Shown here: positions 19,592 through 28,966 of the stretch, piece after piece
Position numbering within the stretch: position 1 is the stretch's first letter
Layout of the letters: every line of letters starts with the position of its first letter
Assembly (NCBI RefSeq): GCF_026127265.1
Contig: NZ_WWFG01000001.1
Location: 496,001-560,000 of the forward strand
DNA: 64,000 bases
Source: Nostoc sp. KVJ3
GTDB lineage: Bacteria; Cyanobacteriota; Cyanobacteriia; Cyanobacteriales; Nostocaceae
Direction: 5' to 3'
The notes under the pieces: generated by a model
The model's input: only the letters and a program-made list of their open reading frames with translations
Database searches by the model: none
What the model was told of the DNA's origin: nothing
Position numbers and translations under genes: made by a program

Positions 19592-22500
19592 TTATGCTAT
19601 GGAAATAGACTTGCGTTTAGTCATTTTAAGCTTTTCTAAGGAAGTGCATTCAAGTTCTTGTTCTTTAATTTGCTGTTGTTCTTTATCAGAGATAATGAGA
19701 ATTTCAGCTAACTCATTCAGTCTGATGTCTGGTTGTTCAATAATGTTGCATAGAAGTATTTCAAAATCTTTAATCATTCGCGTAATAGTGATGGCATCAA
19801 ACAATTCTGTTTTGTACTCCAATGAACCTTTAAAACCTTCTATACTTTCCCAAATGCTAAATTTCAAATCAAACTTGGATGTGCCGCTATCAACCTCTAA
19901 AGGATGTAGAGTTAGCTCTGGAAGCTCTATAGATGGAATGGGAGCATTTTGCAGAATAAACATCACTTGGAAAAGCGGATTGTGGCTTAAGTCCCTCTCC
20001 GGTTGTAATTCTTCAACTAACTTTTCAAAGGGCAATTCTTGATGAGCGTAAGCGCCCAAAGCCACTTCGCGGACTCGCGCTAACAACGTCCGAAAACTCG
20101 GATTACCCGATAAATTGGTACGCAGCACGAGGGTATTGATAAAAAATCCTATTAGCCCTTGAGTTTCTGCTCTAGTGCGACCTGCAACAGGCGAACCAAC
20201 TAAAATTTCTTGTTGGTTTGTATAGCAATATAATAACGTCTTAAATACTGCGATGAGTGTCATAAATTGAGTAACACCCTCTCGCTGATTTAATTCTTTT
20301 ACTGCTTCACTTAGAGCTTTAGGAAATGCTAGAAATTGCTTTTTCCCAGTGAAGGTTTGTATAGTTGGTCGTGGTCTGTCTGTAGTCAGTTGCAGTACTG
20401 ATAGATTACCGCTTAACTGCTGTTTCCAGTAATCAAGTTGAGCATGAAGAATCCCTCCTTGCAGCCATTTTCTCTGCCAATCAGCAAAGTCTGCGTACTG
20501 GATAGGAAGTTCAGGAAGTGTTAAAGGTAAGCTATGAGAAATAGCTTGGTAAACCTCTGCTAGTTCTTGAATTAGAATACCAATAGACCAACCATCCGCA
20601 ATAATGTGGTGCATGGTCAAGAGCAATATATGCTCCTCTGGTTTTAGATACAGAAGTTGAACTCGCAGTAGTGGCGGCTGTGATAAATCAAAGGGTTTTT
20701 GCGCTAACTCGGTGGCGACATGCAAAGCTTCATCCACAGTTGCTTCTGGTAATTCCCAAACTGGTAGTGTCAACTTCACATTTGGGGTAATCACCTGAAC
20801 TGGTCGCCCTTTGACATCTGAAAAGCTAGTTCGCAAGGCTTCATGACGCTGCACAACTTCGTTAAGACTTTGTTCTAATATTGCCCGATGCAGCTTTCCA
20901 GTTAAACATACTGCAATGGGAACATTGTAGAAGGGGTTATGAGGTTCTAATTGGTTAAGGAACCATAAACGTTCTTGGGACAGACATAGGGGTAGTTCTT
21001 GATTCCGAGGAATTGGCTGTAACGGTGGTTCTGAAGGTTTTGTCGTTGTTAATTGAGGAAGTATTTGCATTGCCAGCAGAAGTACACTAACATCTTGGAA
21101 AAAATCTTCGATGGATATTGTTACCCCAAAGTCTACCTGAATGCGATTTTTTAAATCGAAGACTATTAAGGAATCTAGTCCCAAGGTATTTAGTGATTGT
21201 TCTGGCTTCACTTGGGAAACTGCAACTTTTAATATCTGAGCAATTTGTTTTTGTAAGTAAGATATCAGCAATGGTAGGCGTGCATCTGGTGCTGTTGCCA
21301 TAATTGCTTCACGACTCAGATTCGTTTCATTCTCAAGGTCATCTGCACTATCCAAAATACTTTGGCTGATAACTTCCAGCTTGTTAGCCAAAAAATTAGC
21401 TTTTGTTGCTCGGCGTTGAATTTTGCCGCTAGAAGTCTTGGGAATACTACCTGGTTTGATTAGTACTACTGCATATACTTGCACATCATATACTTCTGCG
21501 ATCGCCTGACGAATTGTGGCAGTAACTTCTTCAAAATTGGGTTTGGCGCGAAACTCCAGTTCCTGTACCACTACTAGCCGTTCTTCATGGGCAACTTCTA
21601 CTGCAAAAGCTGCACAGCTACCTAACCGCAATGATGAATGACTGCGTTCTGTAGTTAGTTCAATGTCTTGTGGGTAAAGATTACGACCTCTGATGATAAT
21701 CAAATCTTTGGCTCTACCTGTAATGAAGAGTTCTCCATTGTGCAAAAAGCCTAAGTCACCAGTCCGTAAAAATGGCCCTGATGCTGTATCCTGAAGATAG
21801 GCGTGGAATATTTGCTCTGTCTCTTCTTGGCGATGCCAATAACCTTGTCCAACACTAGGGCCTGATACCCAAATTTCTCCAACTTCGTCAGGTTGACAAC
21901 GGGTAAGAGTATCTGGGTGTGCGATCGCAATTTGTTGTTGTGGTAAAGTTTGACCACAACCTACAAAACTTTGAATATCTTCGCTCTCAGTATTTGCTTC
22001 AACAACCTGGTTTCTAGAAAGTGCCGACTTTACAACTGTTTTACAAGGAGGTGAAACTTTCTTAATCCCGCCAGAAATCATTAGGGTTGCTTCTGCCATC
22101 CCGTAACAGGGGTAAAATGCTTCAGGACGAAAGCCACACTCTGCAAAAGCATCTGCAAACCGTTCTAATGTATCTTGGCGGATGGGTTCAGCCCCATTAA
22201 AAGCAACACTCCAACTACTTAAATCAAGGGTTTGTTTTTGTTCAGGGGTAATCTTTTGAATGCACAATTCATAAGCAAAGTTAGGACTACCACTAGTAGT
22301 ACCTTTGTAGTGAGAAATTGCTTGCAACCAGCGATAAGGTCGTTGTAAAAAAGCCGTTGGGGACATCAAGATGCAAGGAAATCCCCCATACAAAGGTTGT
22401 AAAATGCCACCAATCAACCCCATATCATGATAAACAGGTAGCCAGGAAACAAATTTACTACTAGGAGAATGTTCCATAATTTGGTAAGTCATGGCGGCGT

Positions 22501-23095
22501 TGTGGAGCAAATTGCCGTGACTGAGCATGACTCCCTTTGGTGTTCCTGTAGAACCTGATGTATATTGCAGAAAAGCTAAGGTATCTGGATTGATTTTAGG
22601 TTGTTGCCAACCATCTTCTAGACCTGGTGCTATATCGTCTGTAGTCAACCACTTAAGTCTTTCTAGGTTTGTTTGTTGTGCCAATATGGATTGCAATGTC
22701 GGCAGCATCGCTGTTGTAGTCAGAGCAATGCTAGGTTGTGCATCTGTCGTAATTGCGCTTATCCTGGGTGTTTTGCGTTGATTGCGAGGTGGATAAGCCG
22801 GAACTGCAACCACTCCAGCGTACAGACAACCAAAAAAAGCAGTTAAGTAATCTAGTCCAGGTGGATAGAGTAATAAGGCTCGTTCCCCATTTAAGTTTAA
22901 AGCTTGTAGTTGAGATGCGATCGCCCAAGAGCGCCGATGGAGTTGTTGATAAGTCAGTGTTGATTGTTGAGTTTCTCCATCTTCAAGGAAGGTGAAAGCA
23001 ATTGTATCTGGCTGCGTCAAGCTTCTTTGATGCAGAAGATCAACAACCGTCAAGTTACGATCAATTTCTTTAAAGTCCTTGATTTGTATAGCCAT
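19592..23095 (-). CDS. Fatty acyl-AMP ligase - ACP - condensation protein (FAAL-ACP-C)
   Basis: The loading protein of the assembly line. The N-terminal adenylate-forming domain (about 1-590) is a FAAL: QYTSGSTGTPKG, WLPVYHDMGLIGG, SPNFAYELC and CYGMAEATL are typical. An acyl carrier follows (LGLDSLIVFDL, Ser about 641), then a canonical C domain (LCLSQERLWFLNQL about 701, HHIIADGWS about 831) to about residue 1,130, and a charged tail. It should activate a fatty acid, load it on the ACP and condense it with Asp on PCP1 of the next NRPS, giving an N-acylated lipopeptide. I place the start at the ATG at 23095, preceded by GGAAAG; a GTG at 23119 is the longer option. First gene of the leftward operon, divergent from the receptor gene. 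Confidence 0.92.
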   Translation of the reverse strand: MAIQIKDFKEIDRNLTVVDLLHQRSLTQPDTIAFTFLEDGETQQSTLTYQQLHRRSWAIASQLQALNLNGERALLLYPPGLDYLTAFFGCLYAGVVAVPAYPPRNQRKTPRISAITTDAQPSIALTTTAMLPTLQSILAQQTNLERLKWLTTDDIAPGLEDGWQQPKINPDTLAFLQYTSGSTGTPKGVMLSHGNLLHNAAMTYQIMEHSPSSKFVSWLPVYHDMGLIGGILQPLYGGFPCILMSPTAFLQRPYRWLQAISHYKGTTSGSPNFAYELCIQKITPEQKQTLDLSSWSVAFNGAEPIRQDTLERFADAFAECGFRPEAFYPCYGMAEATLMISGGIKKVSPPCKTVVKSALSRNQVVEANTESEDIQSFVGCGQTLPQQQIAIAHPDTLTRCQPDEVGEIWVSGPSVGQGYWHRQEETEQIFHAYLQDTASGPFLRTGDLGFLHNGELFITGRAKDLIIIRGRNLYPQDIELTTERSHSSLRLGSCAAFAVEVAHEERLVVVQELEFRAKPNFEEVTATIRQAIAEVYDVQVYAVVLIKPGSIPKTSSGKIQRRATKANFLANKLEVISQSILDSADDLENETNLSREAIMATAPDARLPLLISYLQKQIAQILKVAVSQVKPEQSLNTLGLDSLIVFDLKNRIQVDFGVTISIEDFFQDVSVLLLAMQILPQLTTTKPSEPPLQPIPRNQELPLCLSQERLWFLNQLEPHNPFYNVPIAVCLTGKLHRAILEQSLNEVVQRHEALRTSFSDVKGRPVQVITPNVKLTLPVWELPEATVDEALHVATELAQKPFDLSQPPLLRVQLLYLKPEEHILLLTMHHIIADGWSIGILIQELAEVYQAISHSLPLTLPELPIQYADFADWQRKWLQGGILHAQLDYWKQQLSGNLSVLQLTTDRPRPTIQTFTGKKQFLAFPKALSEAVKELNQREGVTQFMTLIAVFKTLLYCYTNQQEILVGSPVAGRTRAETQGLIGFFINTLVLRTNLSGNPSFRTLLARVREVALGAYAHQELPFEKLVEELQPERDLSHNPLFQVMFILQNAPIPSIELPELTLHPLEVDSGTSKFDLKFSIWESIEGFKGSLEYKTELFDAITITRMIKDFEILLCNIIEQPDIRLNELAEILIISDKEQQQIKEQELECTSLEKLKMTKRKSISIA

Positions 23096-23362
23096 TTGAC
23101 TTTCCAGACCTAAATACACTTTTGCTTAAAAACTGCTGCGACATACTCAAAAAATAATTCGTAATGACGCTCTCTACTAGATGCTATTGCAAATATTACT
23201 TGAATAATTTCTAAAAACTTTATTGATATCTTTTTGCAACTACTTTGCTTACTTTAGAGGAGAGCATCACTTTATGCAACTAGCAATTGATAGTTAATAC
23301 TTATAGATTTTAGTCGTAAGCATTAGATTTTTTGGAAAATGCCCCTATTTTCCTGAGATTAT

Positions 23363-23581
23363 AGGACTAGCCTTTCAAGGTGACTCGAAAAATTTCTTTT
23401 TTCTCTCCGTGTTCTCTGCGCCTCTGCGGTTTAAGAGTAATTTATTTAACCGCAGAGGCATAGAGAAGCCAGTGCGCCCTTGCGGTTCCCCGACTTGTAG
23501 CAACTGGTGCGACACAGAGATAAGAGATAATAAAGGGATTTTTTAAGCAAAATTTTTACCCACCTTGAAAGGGCTAGTCCT
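23363..23581. repeat. MITE-like palindromic element, copy 1
   Basis: Terminal inverted repeats: the left end aggactagcctttcaaggtg matches the right end caccttgaaagggctagtcc in reverse complement with one indel. About 219 bp with no ORF; it includes internal arms around ctctgcggttt and aaccgcagaggc. A degenerate copy lies at 32,052-32,220, at the same distance (about 350 bp) from the second receptor start, so it was present before the duplication. Confidence 0.7.
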
Positions 23582-23798
23582 AGATTAAGCTGATTTCCGG
23601 TAGGCGATCGCACGCAGCAAGTTACCAGTTTTTAACCGGGCAGAATACAGACCATAACAGAGACAAGGTACTTCAAAACCTGGATTTTTTTAATCCACCT
23701 CCGCAAACTACCCTTTTCCTGAAGGAGACACTACACGAATGTTTGTGTCGCCGCGTTCACACAGTGTCCCACAGGAAATTCTATTCACTGAAAAATTG

Positions 23799-24655
23799 AT
23801 AAAGAGTCTCAAATATCTTGCGAGAGATTCTCACTTTACTTTATGACTAAAATAGTTTAATTTCAGATTTAAAGTGAAAAACTTTTCTATTAAGCTCTAA
23901 CGCACTAGTCGACCGTGAGGATCTGAATTGGAATGAAACTGAAAAAATTGCTTCCCTACCTGTTATTAACAAGCTCTTTGAATGTCTTGATCGCAACTAC
24001 TGCCAGAAGTGAAGAAGTAGGGATAGGTGTATCAGAGCATCCGAAATCAACTCCAACAGATGCTAATTCCAATCAATCATTCACCGTCGAACCCATCAAA
24101 GAGATTCAGCGAATCAGTGAACTAGTACATCCTGCCAAAAGTGCAGAGATACTTCGACAAGCGCCACAACTCAGTCAAGGGGATGCAACAAAAATCGTCC
24201 CGGTGAGTTCAGTTAAGGCTAATCCCACTGCTAAGGGTGTGGAAGTAATTTTACAGACTTCCCTTGGTGAAAAATTACAACTGGTAAATCGCAGTTCGGG
24301 CAATAATTTTATCACTGACATTCCCAACGCCCAACTACGTCTAGCTAATGGCGATGCATTCACATTTCGCTCGGAACGGCCAGTTGCAGGGATTAACGAA
24401 ATCACGGTGACAAACTTTGATGCCAATACTATCCGAGTAACGGTGATTGGTGATGCGAGTGTACCTGCTGTAGAGTTGTTTGACAGTCCTGACGAGGGTT
24501 TGATTTTTAGTGTGGCTAGTACAGCTTCTTCCACGTCGCAGGGACAACAAACGCAAACCCCACAAAAGCCTGAACCAAGACAAACTGAGCCAAATCAACC
24601 TTCTGCGCCGAGTAATGAGCCGATTGAAATAGTAGTGACGGGTGAACAAGATGGA
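23799..24655. repeat. Near-identical repeat, copy 1 (receptor promoter and first 241 codons)
   Basis: This segment matches 32,429-33,287. I count only two, synonymous, base differences in the coding part (GAG/GAA and GTA/GTG) and a few in the leader. Similarity falls sharply on both sides. Confidence 0.9.
23819..23839. promoter_or_regulatory. Candidate Fur-type operator upstream of receptor 1
   Basis: The segment tgcgagagattctcacttta contains GAGAGATTCTC, and the GATTCTCA core is typical of bacterial Fur boxes. It is conserved exactly upstream of the second receptor. It lies about 95-115 bp before the ATG. Inference from motif and context only. Confidence 0.4.
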
Positions 24656-26575
24656 TATAGTGCACCGGAAGCATCAACTGGAACCAGAACCGACACTCCA
24701 CTGCGCGATATTCCTCAGTCCATTCAGGTGATTCCCCAACAAGTGATCAAGGATCAGGGAATCACGCGGATTTCAGATGCTGTTCGCAATGTCTCTGGTG
24801 CAGCAATCCAATCAGGCTATGGCAACCTCATTGGCGATGTTAACCTGCGCGGTTTTACAAGTAATGTATTAAGAGATGGATTTATAACTGCGCCTTTCTT
24901 TACTGATGGTGCGAATATTGACCGAGTGGAAGTGTTGAAAGGCCCAGCATCAGTGTTGTACGGGCAGGCTGCACCGGGAGGTATAGTAAATTACATCACA
25001 AAACAACCCTTGAACGAACCCTACTATTCAGCTGAGTTTACCGTGGGCAGCTACGATTTTTACAAGCCTACACTCGATCTGTCAGGGCCACTGACTGGAG
25101 ACAAACGATTGTTGTATCGGTTGAATATTTCCAATGAAGATTCTCGCAGTTATCGGGATTTCATTGACAATAGAATTTTCTTTATATCTCCAGCTTTCAC
25201 TTACAAGATTAGTGATGCGACAACCCTAAACTTCGCCTATGAATATCTTGATGCAAAGCTTGGGTTCGACCGAGGCTTTTCGCCTTTTCCCGCCTTTTCT
25301 AACTTGCCCAGAAATCGTAATTTGGGCGACACTAATGATTATCAAATTATTCAAGTGCATCGTTTCAATGTAACACTAGACCAACAGTTAAGTGATAATT
25401 TACGACTGAGGAGTGGATTTACTGGGCGATTTGAGTACTTAGATGGTGCATATGCTAATTTTTATAGTGACGTAGACGCAGATGGTCGAACTTTAGACCG
25501 TAGTTTAGGGGGGGGTGTAAGTTATAACGATAGTTTAACGCTGCAAACAGATTTGATTGGTAAATTCAAAACGGGTTCTATCGCTCACCAACTGCTGTTT
25601 GGGTTTGAATTGAATCGAGCGACTAGTCGGAATATAGGCATAAGCTTAACTAATGATGAGTTTCCTTCAATAGACATTTTTAATCCGATTAATAGCTCGC
25701 TTCCTCCATATGTTTTAGATACTGCTGGGCCAGCTTCAGTCCAGAATACGGAGGGAATTTATCTACAAGACCAAGTGACATTACTGCCAAATCTGAAATT
25801 GCTTCTAGGTGGCAGATACGACTTTATCAACAACAACGCCGTTTCTACCGTTTTTTACGATGAAGCCTTTTCCCCGCGTGTGGGGATTGTTTATCAACCG
25901 ATAGAACCGATCTCGCTGTATGCCAGTTACAGTAAGTCGTTTGAACCAAACGATGCCCAGAGAGTAAACGGTTCGTTCATAGATCCTTCTCACAGTACAC
26001 AGTATGAGGTGGGCGTTAAAGCTGAACTTTTTGATAAACGACTTTCCGCAACGTTAGCCGCCTATGACATTACCAAAACCAACATTGCTACCGTAGATCC
26101 TCAAAATCCGAATTATTCAATTCCCGTTGGAGAGGTTAAAAGTCGAGGTATCGAACTAGATATTGCCGGACAGATTTCACCTGGTTGGAAAGTGATAGCT
26201 TCTGGTTATTTAAATGATGCCTATGTCAGCGAAGATACTGATTCCACAATCATAGGTCAGCGTTTTGCAAATGCACCCTATCATGGCGCTAGTCTGTGGA
26301 CAACCTACGAAATTCAACGCGGTGATTTGCAAGGATTACAGTTTGGTGCGGGGTTGTTTTTTGTAGGCTCGCGCATTGCTAATCAGTCAGATGATCCCTA
26401 TACCCTTCCTTCCTATGTCAGAACCGATGCTTCGATCTCTTACAAACGCGATCGCTGGCGAGCGGCGCTCAACTTTAAGAACATTTTCAATACCAATTAT
26501 TCCGAAACAAACGGCTACCTAATCTTCCCCCAAGCACCGTTTACACTTCAGGGCACAATTTCAGTGAGTTTTTGA
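23933..26575 (+). CDS. TonB-dependent siderophore receptor 1 with N-terminal AMIN domain
   Basis: An 880-residue outer-membrane ferric-siderophore transporter. A signal peptide (MKLKKLLPYLLLTSSLNVLIA) is followed by an AMIN-type domain (about 85-190, AKGVEVILQTSLGEKLQ to EGLIFSV), a Pro/Gln-rich linker, a TonB box-like PIEIVVTGEQ (about 230), the plug (DTPLRDIPQSIQVIPQQVI, VEVLKGPASVLYGQAAPGG), the beta barrel and the C-terminal aromatic GTISVSF. AMIN domains bind cell-wall material in other proteins and are common in cyanobacterial receptors. The N-terminal 241 residues are identical to those of the second receptor at 32,564, but plug and barrel differ clearly. A run of eight G at about 25,508-25,515 is in frame. 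The gene is divergent from the synthetase operon and is followed by a PepSY membrane protein gene. Confidence 0.93.
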   Translation: MKLKKLLPYLLLTSSLNVLIATTARSEEVGIGVSEHPKSTPTDANSNQSFTVEPIKEIQRISELVHPAKSAEILRQAPQLSQGDATKIVPVSSVKANPTAKGVEVILQTSLGEKLQLVNRSSGNNFITDIPNAQLRLANGDAFTFRSERPVAGINEITVTNFDANTIRVTVIGDASVPAVELFDSPDEGLIFSVASTASSTSQGQQTQTPQKPEPRQTEPNQPSAPSNEPIEIVVTGEQDGYSAPEASTGTRTDTPLRDIPQSIQVIPQQVIKDQGITRISDAVRNVSGAAIQSGYGNLIGDVNLRGFTSNVLRDGFITAPFFTDGANIDRVEVLKGPASVLYGQAAPGGIVNYITKQPLNEPYYSAEFTVGSYDFYKPTLDLSGPLTGDKRLLYRLNISNEDSRSYRDFIDNRIFFISPAFTYKISDATTLNFAYEYLDAKLGFDRGFSPFPAFSNLPRNRNLGDTNDYQIIQVHRFNVTLDQQLSDNLRLRSGFTGRFEYLDGAYANFYSDVDADGRTLDRSLGGGVSYNDSLTLQTDLIGKFKTGSIAHQLLFGFELNRATSRNIGISLTNDEFPSIDIFNPINSSLPPYVLDTAGPASVQNTEGIYLQDQVTLLPNLKLLLGGRYDFINNNAVSTVFYDEAFSPRVGIVYQPIEPISLYASYSKSFEPNDAQRVNGSFIDPSHSTQYEVGVKAELFDKRLSATLAAYDITKTNIATVDPQNPNYSIPVGEVKSRGIELDIAGQISPGWKVIASGYLNDAYVSEDTDSTIIGQRFANAPYHGASLWTTYEIQRGDLQGLQFGAGLFFVGSRIANQSDDPYTLPSYVRTDASISYKRDRWRAALNFKNIFNTNYSETNGYLIFPQAPFTLQGTISVSF

Positions 26576-26597
26576 CCCCGCCCTTTCCCTCCCCTTG

Positions 26598-26799
26598 TAA
26601 AGGCGTGTATGCACAAGTCCTAAAACTCTTGCCTGCTAGGATATAAGCCTTATTAGACAAGGTTTTGAATTGATCGAGTTGATTATCAATAGTGTCAGAT
26701 TATTGATATAGGTACAATGGCAAATTAAAGATTTTAAAAATAATTTTCCGTTCTTTTCTGTCCATTTGATTCCCAACTCGACTTGTGTGTACACCGTAG
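26598..26799. mobile_element. Possible MITE related to the element at 51,043
   Basis: The right end acttgtgtgtacaccgtag is the inverse of the left terminal repeat of the 51,043-51,197 element; the left end (aaggcgtgtatgcacaagtcc) is a degraded version of the same terminus. About 200 bp with no transposase. It fills most of the gap between the receptor and PepSY genes. Confidence 0.5.
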
Positions 26800-26865
26800 C
26801 AATACATCGGAGGAATTGAAAGGAGTAAAAATCAAACCTGAAGTTGTGCAAAGAAGCGTATAGTT

Positions 26866-27969
26866 ATGAACTATAAAAAACTACGTAACTTCGTATTTAC
26901 TCTGCACCGCTACATTGGTTTAGCGGTGGGATTAATTGCAATTATTGTCGGCTTGACTGGTAGTTTATTGGTCTTCCACTCAGAAATTGACAACTTTGAT
27001 CAGCACCTCCAATCTGGTATCATTACACCTCAAGGAAAACAACTACCAGTTGAGGTTGTGTTAAACAATGTCAAAAAGATATATGCCGATCAACTAGGTG
27101 TAAAATTCCAGAGGTTTTACCTACCCACAAAGCCCAATGAGTCGATGACTGTCATCCTGAAAACAAAGGAAATTGACTGGCTCCCAATCTACGTTAACCC
27201 ATATACAGGAGCAATTCTCAACTCGAAGACAAGCTTAATCCAAAAGATGTTTTTTGACGTTATCTATCCACTGCACTATGCCCTTTTAGGGGGTGACATT
27301 GGACTTAAGTTTGTTGGCGTTATTGGGTTATTGATCACCGTCTTGAGCATTACAGGTATTCTCCTCTGGCCAGGTTGGCGCAGGTTAATTTCCGGCTTCA
27401 AAATTAAGTGGAATGCCCATCCCAAGCGAGTTAACTTTGATATTCACAAAGTTGCTGGCTTTATTACAGTAGTATTTCTAATATTTACATTTTTTACGGG
27501 GTTTTGCTGGAATTTCTCTGAGTTTGTTAACCCCATAATCTATGCTATTACCTTCAGCAAGCCGCAACCCAATCTGGTATCTGTTCCCATTGCGGGAAAG
27601 TCTCCACTAGGACTTACAGACCAATTAAAAACGGCTCAAGCTGCTTTACCAGATGCATCGCTGTCGAGAATTTACTTTCCAGGTCAACCAGAAGAAATCT
27701 TAGCGTTTAGCTTTAAGCTAAAGGAAGACTATAGCGATGTTTCTCTTGACCAATACAGCGGTAAGGTTCTACAAGTGAGTAGTTCTTTAAAGGTGTCATT
27801 AGGCGATCGCATCCTCAATTCCTTTAGTCCCCTGCACTACGGTACATTTGGTGGTTTATCCACCCGAATTCTCTACGTGTTTGTTGGCTTTTCACCCTTG
27901 ATTTTATTTATCACTGGCTTTGTCATGTACCGACATCGCTACCAGGAAAAATCTGTCCGCCACAATTAG
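26866..27969 (+). CDS. PepSY-associated TM protein 1 (siderophore-iron reductase type)
   Basis: A 367-residue inner-membrane protein of the PepSY_TM family. A first membrane helix (YIGLAVGLIAIIVGLTGSLLVFHSEI) with an N-terminal TLHRYIGL motif, further helices around FVGVIGLLITVLSITGILLW, VAGFITVVFLIFTFFTGF and ILYVFVGFSPLILFITGFVMY, and soluble PepSY segments between. Family members such as FoxB are heme-binding and linked to reductive release of iron from siderophores; conserved His residues (LHRY, FHSE, PLHYAL, IHKVAG, PLHYGT) would suit heme ligation. It follows the receptor gene in the same direction and has a paralogue at 35,335 in the second receptor unit, so a role in using the iron-siderophore complex is likely. 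Confidence 0.85.
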   Translation: MNYKKLRNFVFTLHRYIGLAVGLIAIIVGLTGSLLVFHSEIDNFDQHLQSGIITPQGKQLPVEVVLNNVKKIYADQLGVKFQRFYLPTKPNESMTVILKTKEIDWLPIYVNPYTGAILNSKTSLIQKMFFDVIYPLHYALLGGDIGLKFVGVIGLLITVLSITGILLWPGWRRLISGFKIKWNAHPKRVNFDIHKVAGFITVVFLIFTFFTGFCWNFSEFVNPIIYAITFSKPQPNLVSVPIAGKSPLGLTDQLKTAQAALPDASLSRIYFPGQPEEILAFSFKLKEDYSDVSLDQYSGKVLQVSSSLKVSLGDRILNSFSPLHYGTFGGLSTRILYVFVGFSPLILFITGFVMYRHRYQEKSVRHN

Positions 27970-28255
27970 GTAATAGAACTATCAAATAACCGTCAAACTT
28001 AATTGACCGGAAAAAGCAGTCAAAAATCTCATAAATCTTTTTGAAGGATAATGCATAAGCTTAATTCAAAAATAACTCATACTTTCCATATATTTTTTTA
28101 TAGTTAACGGTATTTGTAGTTGAAATAAAGAAAGTGGCAAAAAGCAAAAGGGTTTTAGCCCAGTTTATCTTTATTTATATAGTTTGGTTTTATTGTGCCA
28201 ACCTACTTACTAACAAGAATATCAATCAGAGCCTAAGAGAAAATTTTGATATCTT

Positions 28256-28966
28256 TCACAAAAACTTTTTTCTTCCAATGAGAAGAATAGACTTTCCGAA
28301 TCTGTATCCTAATATTTTGTCAAATATTCTGGATAGAGGAACCATAAATTTATCCCAAATAGTAATTTGTTTTATGGTCGCTTGACTTTGTTTAAGAATA
28401 AGTTTGTTACCCAAACTAGCTAGTAAACCTATGCAATCTAAATAGCCAAGCTTGATGATTTCTATATCATCTGGTAAGACCGCCTTTAGTGTTGATGTAC
28501 TGTAGCGATGGTAATGACCAACGGCTGAATCAAAAGGAGTAAATAACCATTGGTGGGCTGGACTTAAAATAATTAAGTTTCCATTAATCTTGAGATGTTG
28601 AAAAGCTTTTATAACTTCTTCTTTATCATTGTCAATATGCTCTAAAACATCTATATATAGAATTGAATCAAATAGTTGCTCTTTGTTCAATAAATCAATT
28701 GTTCCGTTAAGGACAGAACAGTTAGTTATACCATTTATATTAATCGAGTATTTTAGAGAATTTAAAAGCATAGTATCTGGCTCTAAACATAACCAAGTTC
28801 TATAATCAGAATGACAAAGTAAATGCGTATTGGTTCCTATTCCTGCCCCAACTTCTAAGACATCACCTTTAATGTATTCTTTTAGTAAGATTCTTACATA
28901 GTTTTTCCAATTCGTAGCTTGTGCAAACAGAACTAACTCTGTCCCAATATATGTGAAGTAACTCAT
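28256..28966 (-). CDS. SAM-dependent methyltransferase of the glycosylation cassette
   Basis: A 236-residue class I methyltransferase with motif I DVLEVGAGIGTN, the acidic loop LCLEPD, and ILYIDVLEHI. The FDSAVGHYHRYS segment is the GHxxRY-type motif of methyltransferases found near sugar and polysaccharide genes. Its start codon overlaps the stop of the upstream glycosyltransferase gene by 4 bp (ATGA), so the two are coupled. It is AT-rich compared with the flanking receptor genes and is transcribed against them. The substrate is unknown; lipid-linked or cell-surface sugars are more likely than the siderophore, though the location leaves this open. Confidence 0.75.
   Translation of the reverse strand: MSYFTYIGTELVLFAQATNWKNYVRILLKEYIKGDVLEVGAGIGTNTHLLCHSDYRTWLCLEPDTMLLNSLKYSININGITNCSVLNGTIDLLNKEQLFDSILYIDVLEHIDNDKEEVIKAFQHLKINGNLIILSPAHQWLFTPFDSAVGHYHRYSTSTLKAVLPDDIEIIKLGYLDCIGLLASLGNKLILKQSQATIKQITIWDKFMVPLSRIFDKILGYRFGKSILLIGRKKFL

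Larger units (their letters stand above)
23096..23932. promoter_or_regulatory. Divergent promoter region, FAAL operon / TonB receptor
   Basis: An 837-bp non-coding space that must hold the promoters for the leftward synthetase operon and the rightward receptor gene. It contains a palindromic MITE-like element (23,363-23,581) and, nearer the receptor, a Fur-like site (23,819-23,839). Much of it is recognisably repeated upstream of the second receptor (31,850-32,563), for example the gcaactag...aattgatag stretch near 23,276 against gcaactagtaattaatag near 31,934. Confidence 0.6.

Noticed and set aside
24175..24534. Long antisense ORF of 119 codons, repeated exactly at 32,806-33,165
   Set aside because: Its conservation simply follows from the near-identical DNA of the two receptor 5' ends; it opposes clear AMIN-domain coding sequence.
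26636..26851. Leftward ORF of 71 codons between receptor 1 and its PepSY gene
   Set aside because: Lies in the probable MITE; the peptide has no recognisable pattern and no ribosome binding site.
28134..28385. Small rightward ORF (83 codons) at the end of the methyltransferase gene
   Set aside because: GTG start, half of it antiparallel to conserved methyltransferase sequence, AT-rich random-looking composition; no family likeness.
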